Shown here: positions 23,350 through 35,029 of the stretch, one piece after another
Layout of the letters: each line of letters opens with the position of its first letter
Numbering within the stretch: position 1 is the stretch's first letter
Assembly: GCA_027475525.1 (NCBI GenBank)
Contig: JAMWFC010000054.1
Coordinates: 1,728,468 to 1,792,467 of the forward strand
Origin: Macrolepiota albuminosa
Taxonomy: Eukaryota > Basidiomycota > Agaricomycetes > Agaricales > Agaricaceae
Direction of reading: 5' to 3'
DNA: 64,000 nt
Position numbers and translations under genes: made by a program
Notes under the pieces: model-generated
The model's input: only the letters and a program-made list of their open reading frames with translations
Database searches by the model: none
Told to the model about the DNA's origin: nothing

Positions 23350-25790
23350 AAACAAACTATATGGAAGCACAAAGAATTCCACCCTCTAGCTGCGAAAGCC
23401 AATCACCTGGATCATTCCAGGTTACACAAAACGTCAAGACATACAAAACATGTTAGATGCCATGGCATGCCCAACTCTCACTGGACCCAAAAACTTCCAA
23501 ATCCGGAAGATGAGAATATTGAGAAAGCTCTGGCAAGAAAAGGTATGGGAAATAGTCACAACAGAAAGGTCCCCAGGTGCACTGGACACTCTGACTGGAC
23601 ACTCCAAAAGCTAGGCCATAGGCATCATCATTGCCCATGTATCTGACAACCTGCTGCTCCAAATTGGTGAACTACTGAGTGCAAAGGAAATGTATGACAA
23701 ACTTGTCAAAATCCATGAGAACACCAACATCAGTGTCAGCGCCTTCTACACATACGCCTGCATGAACTGGCTTAAGTGGGATGGATTCCCCTCCTTGTTG
23801 GACAGTCACATATCTGCAATACTGGCTGATGATGCAAAACTCACAGCAATGAAAAAGAAGGTTGATCGCAAATTTCTCACATTCATATTACTTGATTCCC
23901 TTCCCAAAGAAGGCATATGGGAATCCTTCTGTGCAACCATCCTAAGCTCCATGTCATCTGGAAACAACCTATCTTTTTCAGAAGTCGCAGACAGGTTTAT
24001 TGTAACCGCCCAGCAAGGATCCTCAATGCCAGATGGATGCCACCCTAAAGGCTGACATGATGGCCAAACACAAGCCAAAGGGAAAAACTGATGCATGGTG
24101 CAAATTCCACAAATTGGCATCCCACAACACATCCGACTGCTGCATGCTCAAAGCAAAAAAGGATGGGAAGAAAAAGAAGGTCAAAAAGAGAACAAGAACA
24201 AAGGCAAACCAGGCTAGTCACAACTCTGAGTCTGAAAGTGAGAGTTCAGATAGAATGGAGAGTACTTTGGACAGTGGGAGCATAGGAGTTTTGAGTACCA
24301 AATCCACCCGTGTCTCTAAGGCTTTAATGTCACACATTTTGGCTTACGTTGGGAGTGCCTCAAAGGATTTTGCCAGCTCACACACCATAGCTGACTCCAG
24401 TGCATCAGCCCATATGACTCCACATTGTGAATGGTTCAAGTGTGGCACCTTCAAGAAATTAAAGCCTCCCCAAAAAATCCACTTTGAAAACAACTCTCAT
24501 ATCAAGGCTACCAGTATCGGCACAGTCATGCTCAAATGCATAGTCAATAGACGCACCAGGATTATGGAACTTAAGAGTACCCTATACGTCCCCTCCTTCC
24601 AGCTCAGCCTCATATCAATATGCCAGCTTGACAAGACTGTGTATTACACAACGTTCAAGAATGGACCGTGTAAAATAAAGATCTCGAAGGGGCAAAAAGT
24701 ATTGCTCATGGGGTCACAAAAGGGAGACTTATACCACCTAAATGTATCCTCCCCAATGCACGCACTCATGTATATTGATATCAATATGTTGCACCAGCAT
24801 CTTGCACACATATTGTTCAAATCAACTCATTCAAATAGTAAACAATAGATGCATTGAGGGGATTGATAAAATGACAGGAAAACCAAAACTCTGCAAACCG
24901 TGCATGTTAGAAAAATTGAAGAAACTTCCTTTCAGGCACAAAGGGCAGAAGGCCACCCATCCATTTCAGATTATACATTCAGATGTTGGTGGACCAGTGA
25001 CACTGGCAAATCGCCATGGGAACAAATACTGGATCTCATTTATTGATGGGTATGGGCATTTTCCTTGAGTGTATTTCATGAAAAGAAAGGACGAGGCTTT
25101 ATCACGTTTCTGCGAGTTCAAAAATGATGTCTGAACCTACTTAGAAGGTGAGATTGGAGAGCTTCACCTCTTCAAAAGCTTCATAAACTTCTTTTAATCG
25201 GACAATAGTGGGGAATACATTGGAAAAGGCTTCCAAGACAAACTTGGAAAAACTAGTACTGTACACCTAATGACGGCACCTGACACCTCTGAACAGAATA
25301 GACTGGTCGAATGCATGAATCAATCCCTCATAAACACTGCAACTGCAATGCTCATAGAATCAGGACTGCCAAAGTTTTTCTGGTCAGACATGATGGTGAC
25401 TACCACCACTGTCATCGGAAGGACACCAGCCTCTGGCTTGAAAGGCAAAGTACCTTACAAAGTAATTTTTAAGTGCAAGGTTGACATTTCCTGGCTTTGA
25501 CTGTTTGGATTGACTACCTATGTCCTCATCTCCAAAGACAAATGTGAGGGAAAGTTTGCAAGCAAGGCATGCAAAGCTGTGCTCATTGGCTACACCACTA
25601 GAAAAAAGGCTTACAAACTTCTAGACTTGAAAATGAGAAAAGAGTTCAGCAGTTGCCATGTCCACTTTGATGAAACTCCCTGCCTAACCACAGAAATTCT
25701 TGAATCCAAAAAGCAAACGGTGCTAGCATCAGAATGCAAGTGGGAGCCAAATATGTTACAACCAACATCTGAAAGTAGGCCTGCAAGCCA
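23350..25790 (+). mobile_element. Truncated Ty1/copia retrotransposon
   Basis: Gag, zinc knuckle, protease, pre-integrase and integrase segments follow in Ty1/copia order (integrase before RT). RT and RNase H are missing because the element ends at about 25790, where a minus-strand Ty3/gypsy fragment begins. No LTR is seen. Multiple stops show it is inactive. Confidence 0.8.
23450..24220 (+). pseudogene. Copia Gag remnant
   Basis: The UBN2-like Gag region runs from about 23470, where NFQIRKMRILRKLWQEKVWE resembles copia Gag. At 23690-24055 it continues as YDKLVKIHENTNISVSAFYT and LPKEGIWESFCATIL. A knuckle-like WCKFHKLASHNTSDC (CX3HX4HX4C) lies at about 24096-24140 in another frame. Frame changes near 23600 and 24050 break it. 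Confidence 0.65.
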
Positions 25791-25797
25791 GCCCTGA
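24033..25797 (+). pseudogene. Copia protease and integrase remnant
   Basis: The protease motif is ADSSASAHMTP (about 24391), with Gly of DSG changed to Ser. The pre-integrase motif LHQHLAH is at about 24789. The integrase core has the first Asp in IIHSDVGGP (about 24973), the second in SDNSGEYIG after a TAA (about 25199), and the Glu in QNRLVECMNQSL (about 25297). A C-terminal LIGYTTRKKAYKLLD segment follows. Stops at 25066, 25131, 25196 and 25498 inactivate it. The frame ends at the junction with the next element. Confidence 0.8.
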
Positions 25798-26568
25798 ATA
25801 AACCTCCGGTAGAAGTTGGTGAAACCCAGAAAGGCCTGAACCTCCTTCTTGTTCTTAGGCTCTGGCCACTCTGCCACACCAGCCACCTTGACTGGGTCCA
25901 TCTCAGCCATTCCATGAGAGATGATCAGTCCAAGGTATTCAACCTTAGTCTGCTCAAACTTGCACTTCTCTGGCTTAAGATAGAGCTGGTGTTGGTGAAG
26001 ATGTTCCAGTACAATGCACGTAACCCGACAATGCTCCTCTAGAGTCTTGGTATAGATGAGAATATTGTCAAGGTATACACACACAACACCTTCCACTATG
26101 AGGTACAATGCTCCTCTAGAGTCTTGGTATAGATGAGAATATTGTCAAGGTATACACACACAACACCTTCCACTATGAGGTCTTAGAAAATGTCATTCAT
26201 CATAGTCTGGAAGGTGGCAGAGCTGTTAGTAAGGCCAAAGAACATTACCAGAGGTTCAAAGAGTCCACGATTTGTTTGGAATGCTGCCTTCTACTCATCA
26301 CCTTCTTTGATATGCATATTGTTGTAGCCCCAGCAGACATCCAACTTGGTAAAGTAGCATGCATCTTGGAGGTTGTTGACAAGCTCTGAAATGAATGGTA
26401 AGGAGTAGCAATTCTTCATAGTCATTGCATTCAAGACTTGGTAGTTCTGAACCAGACGTAGAAATCCATCCTTCTTCTTAATGAAAAAGACTGGAGAGGC
26501 CATCAGAGACTTTGAGGGACGGATGCAACCAGAGTCTAAATTCTCCTGAAAAAAGGCATCAAGCTCAT
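25793..26568 (-). pseudogene. Ty3/gypsy RT fragment
   Basis: Read on the minus strand it starts inside ELDAFFQENLDSG and continues SPVFFIKKKDGFLRLVQNY, LDVCWGYNN, VCVYLDNILIYTKT, FEQTKVEYLGL and VQAFLGFTNFYRRFIQG. The catalytic YLDD has become YLDN. The 5' part was cut off by E2b (LTR starting at 26569). The 3' part ends at the copia junction. A 77-bp duplication lies inside. RNase H and integrase are absent. The family differs from E2-E4. Confidence 0.85.
26028..26181. repeat. 77-bp exact direct duplication in RT fragment
   Basis: 26028-26104 repeats as 26105-26181. It splits the RT frame just after the YLDN motif. Confidence 0.9.
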
Positions 26569-26801
26569 TGTAGCGTAGTCCACTATGTGGCATTGGCCAC
26601 ATAGCCTTTACTTACTATATACTTAGCATATTATATTATACTTATTATAATATAATAATATTTACATAAATATAAATATGTAGATACCTGCTGCTGACTA
26701 AGCAGCTTCATTTTGTTATACACTACATAGTCAATAGACCGGTCTGGTCTGATTCTGTTCTGTGTGACTTAAGCTTTTTCAAAATCTGTAACTCCATTAC
26801 A
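26569..26801 (+). repeat. 5' LTR of E2b (family A)
   Basis: It begins TGTAGCGTAGTCC and ends CTCCATTACA, followed by T7-GAATCC. It is homologous to the E2a and E3 LTRs. CTCAT precedes it. The element is inserted into a minus-strand Ty3/gypsy RT fragment. Confidence 0.9.
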
Positions 26802-26934
26802 TTTTTTTGAATCCACCAGCTAAGATCTATTGCCTAGCATCCGATGTCGGTTGCTAAGTTCATTGACAGAACTCTATCAGTTTCTCAAGCTTCTTGCACA
26901 GCCACACCATGCAAATTTCAAACAGGGGATCAAT

Positions 26935-29070
26935 GAGTAATCCTATACCTGCAGTTTCCACTGATGGCAGGTGAAATGCCCATGACTTACGGGGAGACCC
27001 AGCAGATACTCAGGATGCACCATCATCCAATGTGGGTCAGTCAAGACCCAAGGCTTGAGGCCGAGGTCGGAGCACCGACCTGCCTGGAAATGAGAGTGAG
27101 GCCTGAAGAGCTGAGAGCTCACAACAGGATGGCCAGCCACGGCTACAGGACAAGATGCCAGGGAGATTAACTCCCCCAGTTATGCAGCTGCCAGGTGGAC
27201 TGTGACGGTCCAGTCGGCTAGCCTCAAAGGGGCCCTCTGATGAAGGCCAACAGTCAACAGGCACTCAGGACATCTCAGGAGACACTGAGTCATTGATATG
27301 GACTGCAGGACCTATTCTCCTGAGCTGGATTAGTGGGGCCAGGCAGGCCACAGCAGGCCCAATGCCCACCAGAATAGCAGAAGCCTGCATAGAGGAGGTA
27401 CCAGAGGAGCCTGCATGGAAAACCACTTTTCATGCACCCTAGCAGTGGAGGAAGTCCTGGAGGTTGCAGAGCTCCCAGAGGAGGTGATTGAGTTGTCTAG
27501 CGACGACAACGCCAGAGCAGAGGAGCAGCGGTTGAAAACTGCGTACACTGTGCACTTGCGGGTGTTCTGGGATTTATACCCAGAGGTGATGAAATACACT
27601 ACCCAAGCACAACTCGAGCGCTACACTTCAGCACATATAGTAGCACTTAGGCAACAAGGGCACGAAGTGCCCAATGTATTCAGTACTAAATATACTGATT
27701 TGATGGTGAGAGTGCTCACTATGGAACTGCAGATGTATTTGCAATGGAAGGCTGCAAGGCAATCAGAGGTGTCAACCCCCTGGAGCCACATGTCCGAGGA
27801 ATGCTCAGCACATCATAATCAAGACATTGAAGTTGAGCTAGTGGAAGCACTAGCATGGGCACAGGAAGTGCCTGAAGTAAAACCGGTGAGTACCTTCTAT
27901 ACTCCAGCAGGACAAAGATGGCGTGAGGAGCCCTCACACTTGCATAACCAAGACATTAGGACAGAGATGTTAGGCCTGGATGGACATGCAAGTACTGTGT
28001 TCAAGGTGGAGAGCAAGGCATCTGTGATGCCACGCATGCCAACGGTGGAAATGTTGAGTGACAGAGTCACATATCAACGTATGCACAATGGCGACCTCAG
28101 GACTAAGGGACAGTCCCTTATCAACAATCAGGGCATTGTATTTGAGGGCACTAAGCCCATTGATGAGATGTGTCATCAATTCATCATGCAGGGCCAGGAG
28201 AATCAAGCTTCTCCAGAACCAGGACAGTGCAATGATCATGATCAAGAAGACTTTCTCAATCAAGATGGCGCCACCAGGCATGATGCCTCTGGTAGTGGCC
28301 AAGATGACTGCCCTAGGTTGACTCTCTGAGACAAGGGCAATTATGCCCACAGTTGAGGAGGCTCAGAACATCTGCCTCATGGTGGATGAGGGAAGTCACT
28401 TCTTCAAGCCGCTGATTTAGCGACTAGATCCCCGGATCAGTGGAAGGCCATTCGGATGCATTGTGAAGCCATGCACGATTGCCTGCATTGAGTAGTTGAT
28501 GATGCCCTGAGGGTAACCTTACGGTTACCAGATGGGATGAAGCTGCGTAAAGCAGATAGTAGGCACATTTGTGCCTACACTGGCACATCCAAGTTCAGTG
28601 ACTTGGAGGACTGGGTGATGGATGTATGCACCCACCTTGCCATGTGCTTATACTGAGGTGACCATATGGAACAAGAACAAATCTTTGTTCTACCTGAGTT
28701 CTTGGCCAAAGAGGCCATGGGGTGGTTTTAACAAGCAGTATTGCACATCAACCAGGTCCAGTATGAGTGGACATTCAAAGGAGTCCTAACAGGACTGTAC
28801 AATCGATTCATGCACCCCTTAATGCTACATGATGCAAGGCGGGATTTCCAGTCTGCCAAGTACACCGAGAAGTTGGGGGTACAAGGGTTCTATGATACCC
28901 TTAATGACCATGCACAGAGTATGGCAGTATATCCAGACAGGTATATGATGCTCAAAACATTCTTGGATGGTATTCTAGTAGACATGCGCTGCTATCTGAT
29001 ATGTGAGGATGGGCTGTCCTCAGAGGTCAACAATGTGGAAGAGTTTGTGGCATATGCTATCAGGTACAAG
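26935..29070 (+). pseudogene. E2b Gag remnant
   Basis: The start equivalent to the E3 gag ATG is at about 26935. The first part is frame-broken. 27415-28329 is open and contains VPNVFSTKYTDLMVRVL and VSTFYTPAGQRWREEPSH. Later blocks include LEDWVMDVCTHLAMCLY followed by TGA (about 28654, where E3 has CGG) and TLNDHAQSMAVYPDRYM (about 28900). It is the same protein as in E2a and E3, with more CpG decay than E3. Confidence 0.8.
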
Positions 29071-29790
29071 CCTCACTCATGGCAACTAGTATATGTCCAC
29101 AAAGACAGCGATATATCAGACAAGGTTCATGGTATACAGAGCCATCAGCGAAAAGGATCTCCTGCCACTGAAAAGAGAAACATGCATGAGGTGCATTCAA
29201 TGAGATCCAATATAACAGAGTCTAATCACATAAAGCAGCGACTATAGACAACTGAAATAAATGAAGCAATACATAAAGCTGGATGGCCTAGGAACAAAAC
29301 ATTTTGATGATGCAATAATAGGAGCAACGGAGATTAGCAAGTACTTCAAACTTGAGTTTTCAGAAGGCTGACTTGAATGCTGGTACAACATGTTCCTCAG
29401 ACAGCAAGAAAGATCACTAGACATCGCAAACAGGATATTTACACTGACATGTGATGTAGAGAAGAACAAACAACACATTCCCATGAACAGGAAACTAGAC
29501 CCATACAAGCTCACAGAGAAAATAATGCAGAAAGGGTTCATGATTACTGAAAACAATGTGGTCCAATTTTTGAAGATAAAGGTAAATGAAGGAAATAGGA
29601 CAATATAAGTACAACACAATAGAGCAACAAACAAAACTGAAGAAAACTTAAGATATGAACATTACAAGCCAGAAAGATTCCGAGTAGGAGACCTTATTTC
29701 TGTCTAGCTATCATTCCAGGTTGTTAACCTGGCAGGTGGAAAACTCAAAATGCTTCTTGTATTGAGATCCATGACTCTTATCAAGCACTG
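29071..29790 (+). pseudogene. Degraded ORF of unknown function
   Basis: Plus-strand blocks, in shifting frames, read KYFKLEFSEG (about 29340), MNRKLDPYKLTEKIMQKGFM (about 29484), and YKPERFRVGDLISV then a stop and LSFQVVNLAGGKLKMLLVL (about 29665-29765). The pattern resembles a decayed repetitive protein, but I cannot name the family. From 29790 to 30870 I see no gene. Confidence 0.25.
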
Positions 29791-30875
29791 GTCTAGCTTC
29801 ATAAAAGTGAGTGACAAAGCAACACAGTAAACACACTGATAAACACCCCACAGAACATAGGATCCAATGAAGGGACCAAGAACAAACTGAAGAGAAAGCT
29901 GAGAGACATTTCAGACAAGGGCCAGAACAGAATGGACGTAGATGCATCAGACAACGGCAACCAATGATTACATTGATCAAAAAGCCTTTAATTGCGACCA
30001 CGACACTTGACCACATTTGCTTTGTCATATTGTCAATAACAGCCTCGTTGATCTTTGCCAATCGCATATAGTTTTGACTATGATTCACAGGCACTTGCTC
30101 AGGTCTGACTATATTGTCATCCTGCTTCCTTCCCTAATGAGTCCACTAAACCCATATTTTGTTTCTCCCTTGTTCACCGATCCTTCTTGTTTTAGTTGCT
30201 TTTATAGTATTACCACATCATCATATTACCAAATAAACTGTATTTGCCCGCAACTCTAATATCACAAACAAACAACTGCAAGGGCTTATATAAACTGCAG
30301 CTGGAGTGATGGCTTAAATAAACCATAGTTGGAGCAACAGCTTACAGAGCAGCAACTTACATAATGTCAACTTACATAACTAGCAGCCAGGAATTTATTT
30401 CTATTTTCTTTTGACACAACCCTAACTTGTACATATTTATTCACTTTTGTACTTCCTCACTTTTGGTGTTCACCAGCTCATTAGTTCAATAATGTTTCAT
30501 TCCTGCTGACAAGTCAATAGCTACTTATCTAGCATAGGCAGATTATATCATTGTAATATAACGATTTGTCTATCAACAATGTAAACGACTGCTGGAGCAA
30601 AGAAATAATGAAACATTCACACATCCGACAGAAAATATAACAAATTACATATACAATAAAAAATATATAAACAGGAAACAAACTAAAATAAAACAAAATA
30701 AAGAATAGCAAAACAAACAAATAAAAATAAAAAAAACACATTCATATATATATGAGCAATTATAATCCCTCAACTTGGTGAAATGAATACACAATAATGC
30801 GCTCAACACAAAAAAATTATATATATGTGTATATAAAGAAAACGCAAGGATTTTTCAACATGAGAATGAACATAA

Positions 30876-31105
30876 TAGCCTGTAGAGATAGCTGAAAGAG
30901 AGCAAATATCGAGGACATGGTAGTAATAGCTGGTAATAATAGCCAGTAAAGATGGCTGAAAGGGAGCAAATATCGAGGACATAGTAGTAATAGCCGGTAA
31001 AGATAGCCAAAAGGAAGCAAATATCGAGGACATGGCAGTAATAGCTGGTAGTAATAGCCAGTAAAGATAGCCGAAAGGGAGCAAATATCAAGAACATAAC
31101 TGGTA
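30876..31105. repeat. Minisatellite
   Basis: About four imperfect units share GGAGCAAATATCGAGGACAT and AGCCAGTAAAGAT, with spacing of roughly 57-67 bp. It is a simple tandem repeat, without the regular spacer pattern of a CRISPR. Confidence 0.7.
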
Positions 31106-31225
31106 GAGGAAGAAACACGGCAATTGCCAAGATCACGTGAGGGGCACAAATTTCAAGGACAAAAAACCTCAGTCTACTAAAGTAGACCTCAGAACAGATC
31201 TTTTTCTTTCCCCTTCAGATGGTTC

Positions 31226-31523
31226 CGTTGGCCACATAGCTTTACTTACTGTAGTAGATATTATATTATATTTATTATAATATAATATTAATATATTAAT
31301 TACTTTACCCTATATATATGTACATATGTGCTGCTTATTAAGCAGCTTATTTTTTAATATAATATTAATATATTAATTACTTTACCCTATATATATATGT
31401 ACATATGTGCTGCTTATTAAGCAGCTTATCTTTTTGTTGTATACTACATTGTCAATAGACCAGTCTGGTCTGATTCAGTGTTGTGTGCACACTAAGCTCT
31501 ATAAACTTCGTAACTTCGTTACA
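31226..31523 (+). repeat. 5' LTR of E3, 5'-truncated
   Basis: It begins at CGTTGGCCACATAGC, lacking about the first 24 bases (TGTAGCG...) present in the 3' copy. It ends CGTTACA at 31523. It contains a near-exact duplication (period 77 with a 2-bp length difference) around 31282-31430. The missing terminus may be real or an assembly effect. Confidence 0.8.
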
Positions 31524-31637
31524 TTTTTTTGAATCCGCCAGCTAGGATCTATTGCCTAGCTGTGCACACTAAGCTCTATAAACTTCGTAACTTCGTTACA
31601 TTTTTTTGAATCCGCCAGCTAGGATCTATTGCCTAGC
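31484..31637. repeat. 77-bp exact direct duplication across LTR end and leader
   Basis: 31484-31560 repeats as 31561-31637, so the LTR terminus and the post-LTR T7-GAATCC tract appear twice. Confidence 0.9.
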
Positions 31638-31731
31638 ATCCAACGTCAGTCGTTGAGTTCATTGACAGAACTCTATCAGCTTCTCAAGCTTCTTGCACAG
31701 CCACACTGTGCAAATTTCAAACAGGGAATCG

Positions 31732-34283
31732 ATGAGTAATCCCATACCTGCAGTGCCCACTGACGGCGGGCGAAATGCCCACGACCTACGGGGAGACCCA
31801 GCAGACACCCAGGACACGTCAGCGTCCAATGCGGGTCAGGTAAGACCCAAGGCTCGAGACCAAGGTCAGAGTACCGACCTGGCCAGGAATGAGAGCGAGG
31901 CCCAGAGAGCTGAAAGCTCACAGCAGGATGGTCCGCAACACCTCCAGGACAAGATGCCCGGGGGATTAACACTCCCAGTTACGCAGCTGCCAGGAGGACT
32001 GCGACGGTCTAGCCGATTGGCTTCCAAAGGACCCCCGGAGGACGGCCGACAGTCAACCGGCGCCTATGGCACCCCAGGAGATGCCGAGTTGTCAGTACAG
32101 ACTAGGAGAGCCCTCCCTCCGAGCCAGAGTAGTGGGACCAGGCGGCCCACCACAGGCTCAATGCCTTTTAAAATGGCGGAAGCCCGCATAGAGGAGGTAC
32201 CGGAGGAGGCTGCAAGGCCTGAAGTATCCCACGTAGAAAACCGATTCCCGTGCACATCAGCAGTGGAGGAAGCTCCAGAGGTTGTAGAGCTTCCAGAGGA
32301 GGTGATGGAGTCGTCAAGTGACAATGACGCCAGAGCAGAGGAACAGCAGCTGAAGACCGCGTACACTGTGCGCTTGCAGGTGTTCTGGGACTTGCACCCA
32401 GAGGTGATGAAATACACCACCCAAGCACGACTCGAGCGCTACGCATCAGCCCATATAGTAGCACTTAGGCGACAAGGGCACGAAGTGCCCAATGTATTCA
32501 GTACAAAATATACTGATTTGATGGTGAGAGTGCTCACGATGGAGCTGCAAATGTATGTGCAGCGGAAGGCCACACGGCAATCAGGGGTCTCGACCCCCTG
32601 GAGCCACACGTCCGAGGAATGCTCGGCACGACGCAATCAAGACGTCGGAATCGAGCTAGTGGAGGCACTAGCACGGGCGCAAGAAGTGCCCAAAGTAAGA
32701 CCGGTGAGTACTTTTTATACTCCAGCAGGACAAGGGTGGCATGAGGAGCCCCCACACATGCATAACCACGACCGTAGGACAGATATGTCAGGTCCAGATG
32801 GGCACAATAGTACCGTGCTCAAAGTGGAGAGCGAGGCATCTGTGATGCCACGCATGCCCATGGCCGAAACGTTGAGCGACAGAGTCGCGTATAAATGTAT
32901 GCGCAATGGTGACCTCAGGACTAAGGGACAGTCTCTTATCGACGATCAGGGCATCGTATTCGAGGGCACTAAGCCCATTAACGAGATGCGTCGTCAATTC
33001 GTCATGCAGGGTCAGGAGAATCAAGCTTCTCCAGTTCTAGGACGGTGCAACGATCATGATCGAGGAGACTTCCTCGATCGAGATGGCGCCACAAGACGTG
33101 ATGTCCCTGGTAATGGCCGGGATGACGGCCCTAGGTCGATTCCTCGAGACGAGGGCAATTATGCCCACAATCGAGGAGGCTTGGGACGTCCTCCGCAAGG
33201 TGGACGAGGGAAGTCACTTTCCCATGCCCTGATTTGGCGACTAGATCCCCAGGTCAGCAGGAGGCCATTCAAATGCATTGTGAAGCCATGCACGATCGCC
33301 TGCATCGAGTAGTCGATGATGCCCTGGGCATAATCTTACGGTTACCAGATGGAGTGAAGCTGTGTAAAGCAGACAGTAGGCACATTCGCGCCTATACAGG
33401 CGTGTCCAAGTTCAGCAACCTGGAAGATTGGGCGATGGATGTATGCACCCATCTTGCCATGTGCTTATACGGAGGTGACCGTATGGAACGAGAACGAATT
33501 TTCGTTCTGCCTGAGTTCTTGGCCGGAGAGGCCATGGGTTGGTTTCGACGGGCAGTACTGCACGTCAACCATGTCCAATATGACTGGACGTTCAAAGGAG
33601 TCCTTACAGGACTGTACGATTGATTCATACACCCCTCAACGCTCCAGGATGCAAGGCAGGACTTTCAGTCCGCCAAGTACACCGAGAAGTTAGGAGTACA
33701 AGGGTTCTATGGTACCCTTAATGACCATGCCCAGAACATGGCAGTATACCTGGACGGGTATACAATGCTCGAAATGTTCTTAGATGGCATTCCAGTGGAC
33801 ATGCGCCGCTATTTGATACGTGAGGACGGATTGTCCCCAGAAGTCAACAATGTGGAAGAATTTGTGGCATATGCCATCCAGTATGAGCAGTCTCTGAAGA
33901 CTGCTAACCACTATGAACATTGGAGTGGACACAAAGGGGGACCCAGGTGACTACCGCCTGGTGGGACACCCTCACGGGGTCAGCATGTGGGGACCTTCCT
34001 GGCCAAAAAGACTGATTTGGACCGTGACCACAACACACGGTTTGTTGTACGCAGAACCCCTGCGATGAACCGAGGGTGGAGCCGCCCACGCCCAGATCAG
34101 GTGCTGGATGGAGAACGTCCTAAACCAAGGCCGGACTTCAAACCGGCCAACCCACCAGGTCAGACGGGGACTTGTTTCGCATGTGGCCAACCAGGCCACT
34201 ATGCTACCAACTGCCCCAAGGAAGGGATATACACCCCGTGCCCACCTTCAAGCTGCACATACTGCAGCTGCGAGTGGGAGTGA
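31732..34283 (+). pseudogene. E3 Gag with CCHC zinc knuckle
   Basis: The start ATG at 31732 gives MSNPIPAVPT, conserved in E2a. The N-terminal half is hydrophilic with an acidic patch (EEVMESSSDNDARAEE). The middle has VPNVFSTKYTDLMVRVL. The capsid-like core at about 33234-33900 has FSNLEDWAMDVCTHLAMCLY and LNDHAQNMAVYLDGY. The CCHC knuckle TCFACGQPGHYATNC is at about 34168. Stops at about 33620 (TGA where Arg is expected, CGA in its sisters) and 33949, plus frame changes near 33200 and 34210, break it. It would form the particle shell. Confidence 0.85.
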
Positions 34284-35025
34284 CGGAGACGTATCTGCCG
34301 AGTCTGAGGCAGAGCACCCCACAAATGACCAGGAGCCCCCAGAGGAGGCATCAGGCGCCGAGCCCGAGAGTGTGGTCGTGGAGGGGGAGGAGTATGTCAC
34401 AGTCGACGTATATGACGACATCTACGACAATGAGTACTACAGTCGCGACAGCGACTCCGAGTGCCTAGCGGCGATGACGGATTGGCCGTCCACAAATAAT
34501 CCCAAACGGAATAACGTGGTTTGGATAAAGAAGGTGACTCTTTATCGTGCAGAGGGCACTTTGCAGCGCCCTACACTGAAACAAGCAGACAAGGAGTGTC
34601 TGGTCTTGTATGTGGACGTAGACGGCCACAAGGCATGGACCCTATGGGACTCTGGGAGTACTACATTGGGCATAACGCCCCAGTTCGCCCATGTGTACGG
34701 AATATCCGTGCAGGAGTTGGATACGCCATTGGTGTTACAGCTGGGCACCGTAGGGAGCCGAGCCATGGTGCAGTATGGGACAAATGTGAATGTCCAAACG
34801 CCAGGCTCATGTAGCTGGGAATACATGGATGTAGCAAACTTCGATCGCTACGATATGATACTGGGAACGCCATTCATGCGGCGTAACAAAGTCATACTAG
34901 ACTTTGACCACTGTCAGGTACTAGTGAATGGGAAAGTGATCCCAGCCAAACGTGCTACAGCAGACGACACTGATAATTGTCTGCGATGTCATCGCACTAC
35001 GGAGAAACGCAAGGACTCTCCATGA
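34210..35025 (+). CDS. E3 protease region (Gag-PR end)
   Basis: An acidic linker (EEASGAEPESVVVEGEEYVT) is followed by a retropepsin with AWTLWDSGSTTLGI (Asp at about 34650) and MILGTPFMRRNK (about 34856). The frame 34108-35025 is open and ends at TGA (35023-35025). The context TGA-CTT-G and the same-frame continuation (LGRRR, then EEEYQASK) are conserved in E4, so RT may be reached by readthrough. Protease matures Gag and Pol. Confidence 0.8.
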   Translation, partial: TAPRKGYTPRAHLQAAHTAAASGSDGDVSAESEAEHPTNDQEPPEEASGAEPESVVVEGEEYVTVDVYDDIYDNEYYSRDSDSECLAAMTDWPSTNNPKRNNVVWIKKVTLYRAEGTLQRPTLKQADKECLVLYVDVDGHKAWTLWDSGSTTLGITPQFAHVYGISVQELDTPLVLQLGTVGSRAMVQYGTNVNVQTPGSCSWEYMDVANFDRYDMILGTPFMRRNKVILDFDHCQVLVNGKVIPAKRATADDTDNCLRCHRTTEKRKDSP

Positions 35026-35029
35026 CTTG
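35023..35029 (+). promoter_or_regulatory. Conserved UGA-CUU-G between protease and RT (E3)
   Basis: The TGA at 35023-35025 is followed by CTTG. The same position is TGA-CTC-G in E2a and TGA-CTA-G in E4. The reading frame remains open and similar beyond it in E3 and E4. Confidence 0.55.

Larger units (their letters stand above)
26569..29070 (+). mobile_element. Truncated Ty3/gypsy element E2b
   Basis: It consists of a 5' LTR and gag only. Homology with E2a and E3 ends at about 29070 within the codons after AYAIRYK. No 3' LTR, protease or pol is present, so this is a 5' fragment. Confidence 0.85.

Noticed and set aside
30876..31105. Possible CRISPR-like array
   Set aside because: The units are imperfect, their spacing varies and there are no unique spacers of constant length; it is an ordinary minisatellite in a eukaryotic genome.
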